Shown here: one piece after another, positions 42,735 to 54,799 of the stretch
How the letters are laid out: every line of letters starts with the position of its first letter
Numbering within the stretch: the stretch's first letter is position 1
From: Dermacoccus nishinomiyaensis
GTDB lineage: Bacteria > Actinomycetota > Actinomycetes > Actinomycetales > Dermatophilaceae
NCBI RefSeq assembly: GCF_900447535.1
Contig: NZ_UFXX01000001.1
Coordinates: 310,001-374,000, forward strand
Reading direction: 5' to 3'
Length of the DNA: 64,000 nucleotides
The notes under the pieces: model-generated
What the model was told of the DNA's origin: nothing
The model's database searches: none
Seen by the model: the letters and a program-made list of their open reading frames with translations, nothing else
Program-made: the position numbers and the translations under genes

Positions 42735-43945
42735 TGACCGCCGAGATCTCTGAACTGGGCAAGACCTCCCAGGCCACCCTCGCAGGCCAGCACACCGACG
42801 GCGGGTTCGTGCCGGACCAGTCGCGCGCCGAGCGCAAGAAGTCGTTCGACGTCGCCGACTTCGGCGTGCCGAGCGGGCGCGAGGAGGAGTGGCGCTTCAC
42901 CCCCGTCGACCGCCTCTCGCCGCTGCTGGCCGAGAAGGTCACGGACGACGACGCGCTCACCGTCACGATCGAGGGTGAGGGTTTCGAGACCGGCACGCTC
43001 GCGATCGGCGAGGCCCCGCGCGGCACCGTCCTGACGCCGGGCGACCGCGCGTCGGTGCTCGCGCACGCGCTGACGCAGGACGCGAGCCACCTCGTCATCC
43101 CCGCCGAGGCGGAGCTGACGCAGCCGGTGCGCCTGACGATCCACGGTGAGGGCGCCGACAAGCGCGCCAACGGCCATGTCGTCATCGAGGCCAAGCACCA
43201 CTCGAAGGCTCTCGTCATCCTCGATCACACCGGCTCCGCGCAGGTGACGGCCAACGTCGAGATCATCACCGAGGACGGCGCCGATCTCACGCTCGTCTCC
43301 GTCCAACGCTGGGACGACGACGCGCTGCACCTCGCCGATCACACGGCCCTCGTCGGTCGTGACGCGTCATACCGCCACATCGCGGTGACGCTCGGTGGCG
43401 CCATCGTCCGCATGAACTCGAACGTCCGCTACGCGGGCCCCGGCGGCGAGGCGACGCTGCTCGGCGTCTACTTCTCCGACGCCGGTCAGCACCTCGAGCA
43501 CCGCTCGTTCGTCGACCACAACGCGCCGCGCTGCACCTCCCTCGTCACGTACAAGGGCGCACTGCAGGGCGAGACGGCCCGTACCGTCTGGGTCGGTGAC
43601 GTGCTGATCCGCGCCGAGGCCGAGGGCATCGAGACGTACGAGCTCAACCGCAACCTCGTCCTGACGGACGGCGCCCGCGCCGACTCCGTGCCGAACCTCG
43701 AGATCGAGACCGGCGAGATCGAGGGCGCCGGCCACGCGAGCTCGACGGGCCGTTTCGACGACGAGCAGTTGTTCTACCTGCAAGCACGCGGTATCCCCGA
43801 GGCCGAGGCGCGTCGTCTCGTCGTGCGTGGCTTCTTCGCGGACATCATCAACAAGATCGGTGTCCCCGAGGTCGTCGACCCGCTCATGCAGGCCATCGAG
43901 GCCGAGCTCGCGGCGACGCAGGAGATCGTCGAGGAGCAGGCATGA
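42734..43945 (+). CDS. sufD: Fe-S cluster assembly protein SufD
   Basis: SufD is the beta-helical partner of SufB. The 403-residue protein has PSGREEEWRFTPVDRL near the start and YFSDAGQHLEHRSFVDHNAP, whose histidine is conserved and used in cluster assembly. It ends with LFYLQARGIPEAEARRLVVR. It overlaps the Rieske gene by four bases. Confidence 0.96.
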   Translation: MTAEISELGKTSQATLAGQHTDGGFVPDQSRAERKKSFDVADFGVPSGREEEWRFTPVDRLSPLLAEKVTDDDALTVTIEGEGFETGTLAIGEAPRGTVLTPGDRASVLAHALTQDASHLVIPAEAELTQPVRLTIHGEGADKRANGHVVIEAKHHSKALVILDHTGSAQVTANVEIITEDGADLTLVSVQRWDDDALHLADHTALVGRDASYRHIAVTLGGAIVRMNSNVRYAGPGGEATLLGVYFSDAGQHLEHRSFVDHNAPRCTSLVTYKGALQGETARTVWVGDVLIRAEAEGIETYELNRNLVLTDGARADSVPNLEIETGEIEGAGHASSTGRFDDEQLFYLQARGIPEAEARRLVVRGFFADIINKIGVPEVVDPLMQAIEAELAATQEIVEEQA

Positions 43946-44268
43946 GTGAGAACGTCGAGTGGGTCAACCTTGCGAGCGTCGAGGAGATCCCGCAGCCCGG
44001 CGCGATCAAGGTCGACGTCGACGACCTCGTCATCTGCCTCGCGAAGGACTCGAACGGCGTCATCCACGCGCTCGATGACACGTGCACGCACGCGGCCGTG
44101 TCCCTGTCCGAGGGTGAGGTCGACGACGACGGCATCGAGTGCTGGTTGCACGGCTCGAAGTTCAACTATGAGACGGGCAAGCCGATGAGCCTTCCCGCGA
44201 TGCAGCCCGTCAACGTCTACCCGACGAAGATCGACGGCTCGGCCGTGTTCGTCGGCATCCCCGCCTGA
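43942..44268 (+). CDS. Rieske-type ferredoxin of the SUF operon
   Basis: A 108-residue soluble Rieske protein. Cluster ligands are in CTHAAVSLS and CWLHGSKFN, two Cys and two His. Its usual database name, dioxygenase ferredoxin subunit, is misleading here, because it is locked inside the suf operon, as in other actinobacteria. An electron-delivery role in cluster assembly is plausible but unproven. Confidence 0.9.
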   Translation: MSENVEWVNLASVEEIPQPGAIKVDVDDLVICLAKDSNGVIHALDDTCTHAAVSLSEGEVDDDGIECWLHGSKFNYETGKPMSLPAMQPVNVYPTKIDGSAVFVGIPA

Positions 44269-44317
44269 GCCTGGCGCCGGCGCACCCACCAACTTTTCGA
44301 ACGAAGGACGAAACACC

Positions 44318-46392
<2,075 letters not shown>

Positions 46393-46393
46393 G

Positions 46394-46903
46394 ATGGATC
46401 TGTACCAGGAACTCATCCTCGATCACTCCAAGCACCCGCAGCACGCGGGGCTGCGCGAGCCGTTCGGGGCAGAGAGCCACCACGTCAACACCTCGTGCGG
46501 CGACGAGATCACTCTGCGCGTCGACGTCGAGGGCGAGGGTGACGACGCCGTCATCAGGGACGTCAGCTACGACTCGATCGGTTGCTCGATCTCGGTCGCG
46601 TCCGCGTCGATGCTCGCCGACAACCTCGTCGGGCACACGCTGCGCGACGCGCAGGAGGTCTTCGGCGCGACGCGCAGCATGCTGACGAGCAAGGGCAAGG
46701 ACGCCGGCGACGAAGAGGTCATCGGTGACGCGATCGCGCTCGCCGGGGTCTCGCAGTACCCGGCGCGCGTCAAGTGCGCGCTGCTGTCGTGGTCGGCCCT
46801 GCAGGATTCGCTCGGCAAGCTCGGCCTCGACCTCGCCGGGAGCGCCGCGAACAGCACGAACAGCGACACCACCGCCAGCAGCGACAAGGAGATCACGGCA
46901 TGA
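46394..46903 (+). CDS. sufU: Zinc-dependent sulfur carrier SufU
   Basis: SufU takes persulfide from SufS. The 169-residue protein shows the three cysteines and aspartate of the zinc site in NTSCGDEI (about residue 35), SIGCSIS and RVKCALL, and opens with YQELILDHSKHPQHAG. The C-terminal 25 residues are Ser/Thr/Asn rich and look disordered. The start is one base past the sufS stop. Confidence 0.95.
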   Translation: MDLYQELILDHSKHPQHAGLREPFGAESHHVNTSCGDEITLRVDVEGEGDDAVIRDVSYDSIGCSISVASASMLADNLVGHTLRDAQEVFGATRSMLTSKGKDAGDEEVIGDAIALAGVSQYPARVKCALLSWSALQDSLGKLGLDLAGSAANSTNSDTTASSDKEITA

Positions 46904-47235
46904 GCGAGACAACCACCCCGCCCGTCGAGTCGGACGTCGAGGACGTCAAGGAGGCCCTGCGCGACGTCGTCGACCCCGAGCTCGGCATCAACGTCGTCGA
47001 CCTCGGCCTCGTCTACGGCATCACCGTCGACGACTCCAAGCACGCCGTCATCGACATGACCCTGACGTCCGCGGCGTGCCCGCTGACCGACGTCATCGAG
47101 GAGCAGGTCGCGACGGCGCTCATGGACGTCGTCGCCGGCCACTCCCTCAACTGGGTCTGGATGCCGCCGTGGGGCCCGGACAAGATCACCGACGACGGCC
47201 GCGAGCAGCTGCGCGCCCTCGGGTTCAATGTCTGA
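46900..47235 (+). CDS. sufT: MIP18/DUF59 family Fe-S assembly protein (SufT-like)
   Basis: The 111-residue DUF59 protein has LRDVVDPELGINVVDLGLVYG and the conserved cysteine in TSAACPLTDVIE. Such proteins assist maturation of Fe-S targets under high demand. The start overlaps the sufU stop by four bases. It is the last gene of the operon. Confidence 0.93.
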   Translation: MSETTTPPVESDVEDVKEALRDVVDPELGINVVDLGLVYGITVDDSKHAVIDMTLTSAACPLTDVIEEQVATALMDVVAGHSLNWVWMPPWGPDKITDDGREQLRALGFNV

Positions 47236-47253
47236 GCCACCGCTACCGTACGA

Positions 47254-47289
47254 CGAAGCCCGCCACCTCGATGGAGGTGGCGGGCTTCG
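47254..47289. terminator. Terminator of the suf operon
   Basis: A 16-bp perfect stem (47254-47269 with 47274-47289) with a 4-nt loop, about 20 bases after the last suf gene and shortly before the end of the convergent NlpC/P60 gene. Confidence 0.85.
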
Positions 47290-47323
47290 CCGCGCTGTGC
47301 GGCGTGCGTCAGGATCGAACGGA

Positions 47324-47800
47324 TCAGACGCGGCCGAAGCGGTAGGAGGAACCGGCGCGCGCGAGCTGCACACGAGAGCCGGGTCGCGGTGCGTGCCAGA
47401 CCATGCCGTTGCCGGCGTAGACGGCCGCGTGGTAGGCGTAGCCACCGGAGGTGAGGAACGCAAGGTCACCCGGGCGAGCCGAAGCGCGCGAGACGCGGTA
47501 CGAGGCTCGGTACTGCTGGTTGGCCGTGCGGGGGATCGAGCGACCGACCTGGCGGTAGCTCCAGCTCGTCAGACCCGAGCAGTCGAAGCGCCACGGGCCG
47601 GCCGCACCGTAGACGTAGGGGGCGCCGCGTCGGGACGAGGCGCTGGAGACGACGCGGCGAGCGCTCGCCGAGGTGACGGAGGCGCTGGCGGACGAGGCGG
47701 TGCCGACCGAGACCGCGCCCAGCGCGGAGGTGGCGAGGGCGGTGCCGACGGCGACCTTGGACGTGTTTCCCAGGAACGAGCGGCGGGACATGTTCTTCAT
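47324..47800 (-). CDS. Exported NlpC/P60 peptidoglycan hydrolase
   Basis: A 158-residue secreted cell-wall hydrolase. A Tat-like signal (SRRSFLG, then a hydrophobic Ala/Gly run to about residue 41) is followed by an NlpC/P60 domain. The domain carries the catalytic cysteine in RFDCSGLTSWSY, histidine in YHAAVYAGNG and the PGDLAFL motif. It probably cuts peptide cross-links of peptidoglycan. GGAGAG precedes the ATG. Expression is probably controlled by the c-di-AMP riboswitch in its leader. Confidence 0.92.
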   Translation of the reverse strand: MKNMSRRSFLGNTSKVAVGTALATSALGAVSVGTASSASASVTSASARRVVSSASSRRGAPYVYGAAGPWRFDCSGLTSWSYRQVGRSIPRTANQQYRASYRVSRASARPGDLAFLTSGGYAYHAAVYAGNGMVWHAPRPGSRVQLARAGSSYRFGRV

Positions 47801-47814
47801 GTCGGATCTCTCCA

Positions 47815-47984
47815 GGAGCGCTTACGAGGCATGACCTGTCGGGTTCGAGATCCTAGATTCTCGGCCGGCCTGAGCCGGCTTCACCCCAAGAGCCACCAAG
47901 GTGGCTCGGATGCTGGGTGCACCGCTCCCGTCGCTCCGCGCAATGCGGTGATACCTGGCCTTCGTGACGGGACTCAGCGACGAA
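47815..47984 (-). ncRNA. ydaO/yuaA (cyclic di-AMP) riboswitch
   Basis: Read on the minus strand, the leader shows the aptamer landmarks in order: TCGCTGAGTCC at the 5' end, GGGAGCGGTGCACCCA, TTGGGGTGAAGCCGG, then CTCGAACCCGACAGG and CCTCGTAAGCG at the 3' end. These correspond to the conserved parts of the B. subtilis ydaO RNA. The 3' end is about ten bases from the GGAGAG ribosome-binding site of the NlpC/P60 gene, so control may be at translation or termination. This class is the known regulator of cell-wall hydrolases in actinobacteria. Confidence 0.88.
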
Positions 47985-48016
47985 GCAGGGCCGCACCGAC
48001 GTCGGTGCGGCCCTGC
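47985..48016. other. Perfect 32-bp palindrome next to the riboswitch
   Basis: GCAGGGCCGCACCGAC (47985-48000) is exactly complementary to 48001-48016. On the minus strand it lies between the candidate promoter of the NlpC gene and the 5' edge of the aptamer. It may be the metallopeptidase terminator or an extra stem of the leader RNA. Confidence 0.7.
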
Positions 48017-48044
48017 AAGATTACCGTCGGCTCACGGTCGGAAC

Positions 48045-48073
48045 AAATTGAGCGTGCAATCACTTTTGGTCAA
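48045..48073 (-). promoter_or_regulatory. Promoter of the riboswitch-NlpC/P60 transcript
   Basis: On the minus strand: -35 TTGACC (48073-48068), a 17-base spacer, and -10 CAATTT (48050-48045). It begins about 30 bases after the metallopeptidase stop. Confidence 0.6.
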
Positions 48074-48104
48074 TTTTCCGACCCGTCCGAGCGTTTTCAC
48101 GACC

Positions 48105-49094
48105 TCACTCGACGCTGTCGACGTTGAACGTGTCACACGAGTTGAGGTCGCCCTTCTCGTAGCCGGTCATGAACCACTTCTGCCGAGCCTCCGACGAACC
48201 GTGCGTCCAGCTCTCCGGCGTGACGCGACCCTGGGCCTTCTGCTGGATGCGGTCGTCACCGACGGCCGACGCCGCGGACAGCGCTGACTTGATGTCGTCG
48301 TCGGTGACCGGCTTGAGCAGCGTGTTGCCGTTCTTGTCCTTCGACTCCGTCGCGTGGGCGACCCAGATGCCGGCGTAGCAGTCGGCCTGCAGTTCGGTAC
48401 GCACCGAACCCGATTCGGCACCCTTCGGATCCTGCTGTGCGCGGCCGAGGGCACCGAGCAGGTCCTGCACGTGGTGGCCGTACTCGTGGGCCACGACGTA
48501 CTCCTTCGCCAGGGCGCCGCCATCGGCACCGTACTTGTTCGTCAGTTCTTGGAAGAAGGCGGCGTCGATGTAGACCTTGCGGTCGGTCGGGCAGTAGAAC
48601 GGGCCCATCTGCGAGCTGGCCGTACCGCAGCCCGAGGACGTCTGCCCGCTGAAGATCACGGTCGGGACGTTCTCGTACTGCGTCCGGCCGTTCGTGAACT
48701 TCGGCAGCGCGCTGCCCCAGTAGTCCTGCACCGCGTTGACGGTGCCGACGATGCGGCAGGTGTCGTCACGGTTGGCGTCCGCACCCGTCTTGCACTGCTC
48801 GATCGCCTGCGCGACGGAGTCATTCGAACCCGACACGTCCTGCGTGTCCTGGGCATAGCCGTTGAGGCCTGAGCCGTACGAACTGCCCGATGAGCCGGTG
48901 CTGCCGCCGCCCGAACTGTCCGGCCCGCCGGTGAGGTTTGGCCCGAAAAGAGCGAAGATGAGCATGAGGATGAGACCGCCGATGCCGCCGACGACCGGGC
49001 CCCCGCCCATGCCACCGCCTCCGCCACCGAAGCCACCTGAACCGCCCGAGGTCACCTGCGAGGTGTCGAGCTGCGCGTTGTCGTTGAACGTCAA
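48105..49094 (-). CDS. Neutral zinc metallopeptidase (YpfJ family)
   Basis: A 329-residue membrane-anchored protein. A short N-terminal part (MTFNDNAQLDTSQV) and a glycine-rich stretch precede one hydrophobic segment (IGGLILMLIFALFG). After a Ser/Gly linker comes the peptidase domain with zinc motif VVAHEYGHHVQ and the partner motif ELQADCYAGIWVAH. TTG at 49094 is chosen because GGAGG lies seven bases before it. The substrate is unknown. The stop is followed by the NlpC promoter. Confidence 0.88.
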   Translation of the reverse strand: MTFNDNAQLDTSQVTSGGSGGFGGGGGGMGGGPVVGGIGGLILMLIFALFGPNLTGGPDSSGGGSTGSSGSSYGSGLNGYAQDTQDVSGSNDSVAQAIEQCKTGADANRDDTCRIVGTVNAVQDYWGSALPKFTNGRTQYENVPTVIFSGQTSSGCGTASSQMGPFYCPTDRKVYIDAAFFQELTNKYGADGGALAKEYVVAHEYGHHVQDLLGALGRAQQDPKGAESGSVRTELQADCYAGIWVAHATESKDKNGNTLLKPVTDDDIKSALSAASAVGDDRIQQKAQGRVTPESWTHGSSEARQKWFMTGYEKGDLNSCDTFNVDSVE

Positions 49095-49147
49095 GAGAGC
49101 CTCCGTCTGTCGAGGCGGACGCTGCGTCCGCCTCCCACCATCTCTCG

Positions 49148-49155
49148 TAGAATAC
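49148..49155. promoter_or_regulatory. Overlapping divergent -10 elements
   Basis: TAGAAT on the plus strand (49148-49153) and TATTCT on the minus strand (49155-49150) share the same bases, between the ABC-F gene and the metallopeptidase gene. Both could serve as -10 elements, so the two promoters may compete. Confidence 0.4.
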
Positions 49156-49267
49156 GTGGGTTGGCTTCCCGCCGCAGCGCCCTCGCCGCTGCGCGTCCCG
49201 ACGCCGCCCCACACCGCCGTCGGCCCACCTCGACGCACCTGCCGCCCCTGAAGGAGCGATTTCACCC

Positions 49268-50866
<1,599 letters not shown>

Positions 50867-50875
50867 GGAGCTCAC

Positions 50876-52738
50876 ATGTCCATGGGCGCCGGCTGGCAGA
50901 TGATGCGCTCGATGTCACGCGACTCGAGCGTCAAGGATCAGCGTCTCGCCCCCGGCACGGTGCGCCGCGTGGCGGGCTACGCCCGCGGTTATCGCCGCAC
51001 GATCGCGGCGTTCCTCGTCCTCGTCGTGCTCGACGCCGTCATGGTCGTCGCGTCACCGCTGCTGCTCAAGCACATCATCGACGACGGTGTCGTGCCGCGA
51101 CATCGCGACGTCGTCGTGTGGCTCTCACTCGCCGTCGCGCTCGTCGCCGTGCTCAGCGCGGGCGTCACGATCACGCAGCGCTGGCTGTCAGCGCGCCTCG
51201 GCGAGGGTCTCATCTTCGACCTGCGCGCCGACGTGTTCCGCCACGTGCTCGCCCAACCCATCGCGTTCTTCACGCGGGCGCAGACGGGTGCCCTCGTCAC
51301 GCGCATCAACTCTGACGTCGTCGGTGCGCAGCAGGCGTTCACGACGACGTTGTCGACGGTCGTCAGCAATGCCGTGAGCCTCGTCGTGCTGCTCGTCGCG
51401 ATGACGTCCTTGTCATGGCAGCTGACGCTGGCCGCCCTTGTCCTCGTGCCGTTGTTCCTGCTGCCGACGCGCTTCCTCGGCCGCCGTCTGGCCGGTCTGA
51501 CGCGCGAGCAGATGACGTTGAACGCCGAACTCGGCGCGCGGATGACGGAGCGGTTCAACGTCGCGGGTGCGCTGCTCGTCAAGCTCTTCGGGCGCCCGGA
51601 CGAGGAATCGGCGCAGTACGACGCCCGCGCCGCACGCGTGCGCGACATCGGTGTCTCGATCGCCGCGCAGCGCAGCATGTTCCTCGTCGCGCTCACCCTC
51701 ATGGCCTCCCTCGCGACCGCGCTCGTCTACGGCCTCGGCGGGGTGCTCGCGGTCGACGGCGCGATGACGGTCGGCACCCTGCTCGCGCTCGCAGCGCTGC
51801 TCGGGCGCCTCTACGCACCACTGACGGCGCTGTCGAACGTCCGCGTCGACGTCATGGCCGCGATGGTCTCGTTCGAGCGCGTATTCGAGGTGCTCGATCT
51901 CGAACCGCTCGTGCGCGAATCACCCTCCGCCCGGGCGCTTCCTGACGGGCCACTGGGCGTGAGGTTCGACGACGTCACCTTCGCCTACCCGGACGCCGAC
52001 GTCGTCTCGCTCGAATCCCTCGAGGCGAACGTGACGGGGGACAGACGCGGGGGAGAGGACGTGCTGCGCGGCATCGACCTCGACGTGCCCGCCGGGGCGC
52101 TCGTCGCGCTCGTCGGGCCCAGTGGCGCAGGCAAGACGACGCTGACGAACCTCGTGCCGCGTCTGTTCGACCCCACGTCCGGTGCCGTGCGCGTCGGCGG
52201 GCTCGACCTGCGCGAGGCGAGCCTCGCCTCCGTCCGCGACCGCATCGGCGTCGTGACGCAGGAGGCGCACATGTTCCACGACACCGTGCGCGCCAACCTC
52301 CTCTACGCCCGTCCCGACAGCACCGACGACGACCTGGAAAGCGCCCTCCGTGCCGCGCACGTGTGGAGCCTCGTCGAGCGGCTGCCGCTCGGGCTCGACA
52401 CGGTCGTCGGCGATCGTGGACACCGCCTCTCCGGCGGGGAGAAGCAGCGCCTCGCCATCGCACGGCTGCTGCTCAAGGCGCCCGACGTCGTCATCCTCGA
52501 CGAGGCGACCGCGCACCTCGACAGCGAGTCAGAAGCCGCGGTGCAGGCGGCACTCGCGAACGCGCTCGTCGGGCGGACGTCGTTCGTCATCGCCCACCGC
52601 CTCTCGACGGTGCGCGACGCGGACGTCATCGTGGTCCTCGAGGCCGGCCGCGTCGTGCAGACCGGCACGCACCGGGAGCTGCTCGCCACCGGTGGGCTCT
52701 ACGCCCAGCTGCACGCGACCCAGTTCAAGGAGGACTGA
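50876..52738 (+). CDS. ABC transporter, fused permease and ATPase (exporter type)
   Basis: A 620-residue half-transporter: six membrane segments in residues about 45-330 (including FLVLVVLDAVMVVASPLLL), then an ATPase domain with Walker A GPSGAGKTT, signature LSGGEKQRLAIARLL and Walker B VVILDEATAHLD. It should work as a dimer. The substrate is unknown; lipids or drugs are typical. GAGGAG lies before the ATG, nine bases after the ABC-F stop, so the two are probably co-transcribed. Confidence 0.92.
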   Translation: MSMGAGWQMMRSMSRDSSVKDQRLAPGTVRRVAGYARGYRRTIAAFLVLVVLDAVMVVASPLLLKHIIDDGVVPRHRDVVVWLSLAVALVAVLSAGVTITQRWLSARLGEGLIFDLRADVFRHVLAQPIAFFTRAQTGALVTRINSDVVGAQQAFTTTLSTVVSNAVSLVVLLVAMTSLSWQLTLAALVLVPLFLLPTRFLGRRLAGLTREQMTLNAELGARMTERFNVAGALLVKLFGRPDEESAQYDARAARVRDIGVSIAAQRSMFLVALTLMASLATALVYGLGGVLAVDGAMTVGTLLALAALLGRLYAPLTALSNVRVDVMAAMVSFERVFEVLDLEPLVRESPSARALPDGPLGVRFDDVTFAYPDADVVSLESLEANVTGDRRGGEDVLRGIDLDVPAGALVALVGPSGAGKTTLTNLVPRLFDPTSGAVRVGGLDLREASLASVRDRIGVVTQEAHMFHDTVRANLLYARPDSTDDDLESALRAAHVWSLVERLPLGLDTVVGDRGHRLSGGEKQRLAIARLLLKAPDVVILDEATAHLDSESEAAVQAALANALVGRTSFVIAHRLSTVRDADVIVVLEAGRVVQTGTHRELLATGGLYAQLHATQFKED

Positions 52739-52745
52739 GCGCGCT

Positions 52746-53516
52746 TCAGAGCGTGCGCAGCGCCCCGCCGTCGACGGGGATCGCGATGCCCGTGAGGTAG
52801 GACGCGGCCGGGCTCGTGACGAACGCGGCGACGCGGCCGAACTCCTCCGGCGTGCCGTAACGCCCCAGTGGGATGCCCGCCTCGGCCTTCGCCTTCGACG
52901 CCTCCGCATCTCCCGTACCGGCGTCGAGGCTCTTGACGCGGTCGGTGTCGATGCGCCCCGGCAGCAGGACGTTGACGCGCCCGCCGCGCGGGCCGTACTC
53001 GTCGGCGAGGGTCTTGGCCGCCATCGCGAGGCCTGGACGCAGCCCGTTGGAGATGGCGAGGCCCGGGATGGGCGACTTCACTGACGACGACAGCACGAGC
53101 GTCACCGCCATGCCCGAGGCGGGGTCGAAGGGCGTGTCGAGCACGGCGCGGGCCATGCGCAGCCCACCGAGGAAGACGCTCTCGAACGCGTCACGCCACT
53201 GCTGTTCGCTCGTGTCCTCGAGGCGGCCGGCGGGCGGGCCGCCGACGGAGATGACGGCGCCGTCGAGGCGTCCGTAGGCTTCCTGCGCCGTGGCGACGAG
53301 TCGCTGCGCAGCAGACTCGTCCGCGAGGTCGGCGACGACGGCGCGCACCCCCGCGGGCGAGTCGAGCCGCGCGGCGGCGTCGTCGATGCGCTCCTGATCG
53401 CGAGAGGCGATGACGAGGTCGGCACCGTCAGCGGCCAGCGCCTGCGCGCTCGCGAAGCCCAGGCCCGACGAGGCACCGGTGACGACGTAGCTACGGCCGT
53501 TCAGTCCACAATCCAT
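52746..53516 (-). CDS. Short-chain dehydrogenase/reductase with atypical active site
   Basis: A 256-residue SDR with the cofactor motif VVTGASSGLGFA and the C-terminal GIAIPVDGG. The catalytic serine region (LVLSSSVKSPIPG) is present, but the usual YxxxK is replaced by SNGLRPGL. It belongs to a subgroup with SNxLR at that place, and ordinary hydride-transfer chemistry may be lost. It ends just past the convergent ABC exporter. The ATG at 53516 fits the start of the family; farther upstream is non-coding. Confidence 0.85.
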   Translation of the reverse strand: MDCGLNGRSYVVTGASSGLGFASAQALAADGADLVIASRDQERIDDAAARLDSPAGVRAVVADLADESAAQRLVATAQEAYGRLDGAVISVGGPPAGRLEDTSEQQWRDAFESVFLGGLRMARAVLDTPFDPASGMAVTLVLSSSVKSPIPGLAISNGLRPGLAMAAKTLADEYGPRGGRVNVLLPGRIDTDRVKSLDAGTGDAEASKAKAEAGIPLGRYGTPEEFGRVAAFVTSPAASYLTGIAIPVDGGALRTL

Positions 53517-53583
53517 GTCACCATCGTGGCACGTCCGGCGCGTGTGCGGAACACGCCGCCCGCCCCTCGTGAAGGGGACGCGC

Positions 53584-54486
53584 TCAGGCGTCCTCCTCGT
53601 CCCAGATGCGCTGCTTGCGCGGGCGGGGTTTCTTCGCGGGCTTCTTCGTCGGGCGGGCGGGTGTCGTGGATCCGGTCTCTGTGAAACCTGTCGCCGAGGC
53701 GCTGTCACCGCCTGCCTCGGTGTCATGCGCCACCGGTGCCTCGTCCGCCAACTCCAGCGAGTCCAGGTACTCACGGCGTGCACGCAGCAGGACGAAGGCA
53801 TACCCGGCGATCGCACCGAGCCACCACTGCAGCGCGTAGCTGAGGTTGATGCCGGCCGCGGAACCCTGCGACGGCCGGTCGAGCGCGGCGGGCCGCGGCG
53901 GTGTCGAGCCGTCGGCCAGCTTCTCCGAACGCATTCGGACGTACCCCTGCGCGAGCGTCGCGCCGGTGGCACGCTCCACGTCAGCGACGGAGATCGACGA
54001 GACCTGACCGTTCACCTCGGCGCGGCCCAACGATTTCTCGCTCGGGCGGACCCAGCCCGTCAGCGTCACCTCGCCCGTCGGTGCCTGCGGGATCGACGCG
54101 GGGCGCGCCGCGGTCTCGCCGTTCGCGACCCACCCGCGGTCGACGACGACCTTCATCCCGTCGACCTCGAACACGCCGAGCGTCTCGTAGCCGAAATCGC
54201 CGCCGGGGCCGGGGCGGTTGCGCACCAAGAGTGGTTCGCCGACGTAGTGGCCGCGCCCGGTGACCTGCTTCCACTCGTCCGACTTCGCCGGCGGCCGCGA
54301 GGTGCTCAGCTCGCGGCTCATCGGGGTGGGGGTCGCGTCATAGTTGGCGTCGATGCGGTTCTGGACCGTGCTCTTGTCCTCCCAGCGCCCCCACTGCCAG
54401 AACCCGGCAATGACGCACAACGTCGCCCACAACGTGGCCACGAGGAGCCAGGTCAGCCAACGTCGGGTCGTGAGAAGTCTCAGCAC
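53584..54486 (-). CDS. SURF1 family cytochrome oxidase assembly protein
   Basis: A 300-residue protein with one membrane segment near each end of the SURF1 domain (RRWLTWLLVATLWATLCVIAGFWQWGRW at the start, LQWWLGAIAGYAFVLL near residue 230). Between them are VLVDRGW-like VVVDRGWVAN and the GINLSYALQWW signature. The C-terminal 60 residues are charged, lysine and arginine rich, and probably cytoplasmic. SURF1 helps insert heme A into oxidase subunit I, linking it to ctaA and ctaB. Start GTG. Confidence 0.9.
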   Translation of the reverse strand: MLRLLTTRRWLTWLLVATLWATLCVIAGFWQWGRWEDKSTVQNRIDANYDATPTPMSRELSTSRPPAKSDEWKQVTGRGHYVGEPLLVRNRPGPGGDFGYETLGVFEVDGMKVVVDRGWVANGETAARPASIPQAPTGEVTLTGWVRPSEKSLGRAEVNGQVSSISVADVERATGATLAQGYVRMRSEKLADGSTPPRPAALDRPSQGSAAGINLSYALQWWLGAIAGYAFVLLRARREYLDSLELADEAPVAHDTEAGGDSASATGFTETGSTTPARPTKKPAKKPRPRKQRIWDEEDA

Positions 54487-54532
54487 CGCACCAGCCTATC
54501 GACGGGCGCTGAACGTCGCGTGGGCGGCCGCC

Positions 54533-54799
54533 TCAGCCGTCGGTGGCGCGCAGCTCGGCCGGCCGCACGGTGTCGCGGTGGAAACCGCGCATCGACAGGA
54601 ACTCGCGCAGTGTCGGCTCGTGCTCGTCGCAGGCGAGCCACACCTTGCGCCGCTCGGGCGTGTGCAGCGTGGGGTTGTTCCAGCGCAGCGCCCAGGTTGC
54701 CTCGGCGCGGCAGCCCTTCGCGCTGCAGCGCAGCGCCGGAAATGCGGTGCCGGGTTCGTCACCGGGGGCGGAATCAGCGAGGTTCGCGCGCAGATCCAT
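54533..54799 (-). CDS. Conserved small protein, possible zinc ribbon
   Basis: An 88-residue protein with RCSAKGCRAEATWALRWNNP and LACDEHEPTLREFL. The spaced Cys and His residues (CxxxxC and CxxH) look like a zinc-binding module. Related actinobacterial proteins have no known function; the name acetone carboxylase sometimes given is unsupported. It overlaps the DUF3099 gene by 26 bases in another frame. Confidence 0.7.
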   Translation of the reverse strand: MDLRANLADSAPGDEPGTAFPALRCSAKGCRAEATWALRWNNPTLHTPERRKVWLACDEHEPTLREFLSMRGFHRDTVRPAELRATDG

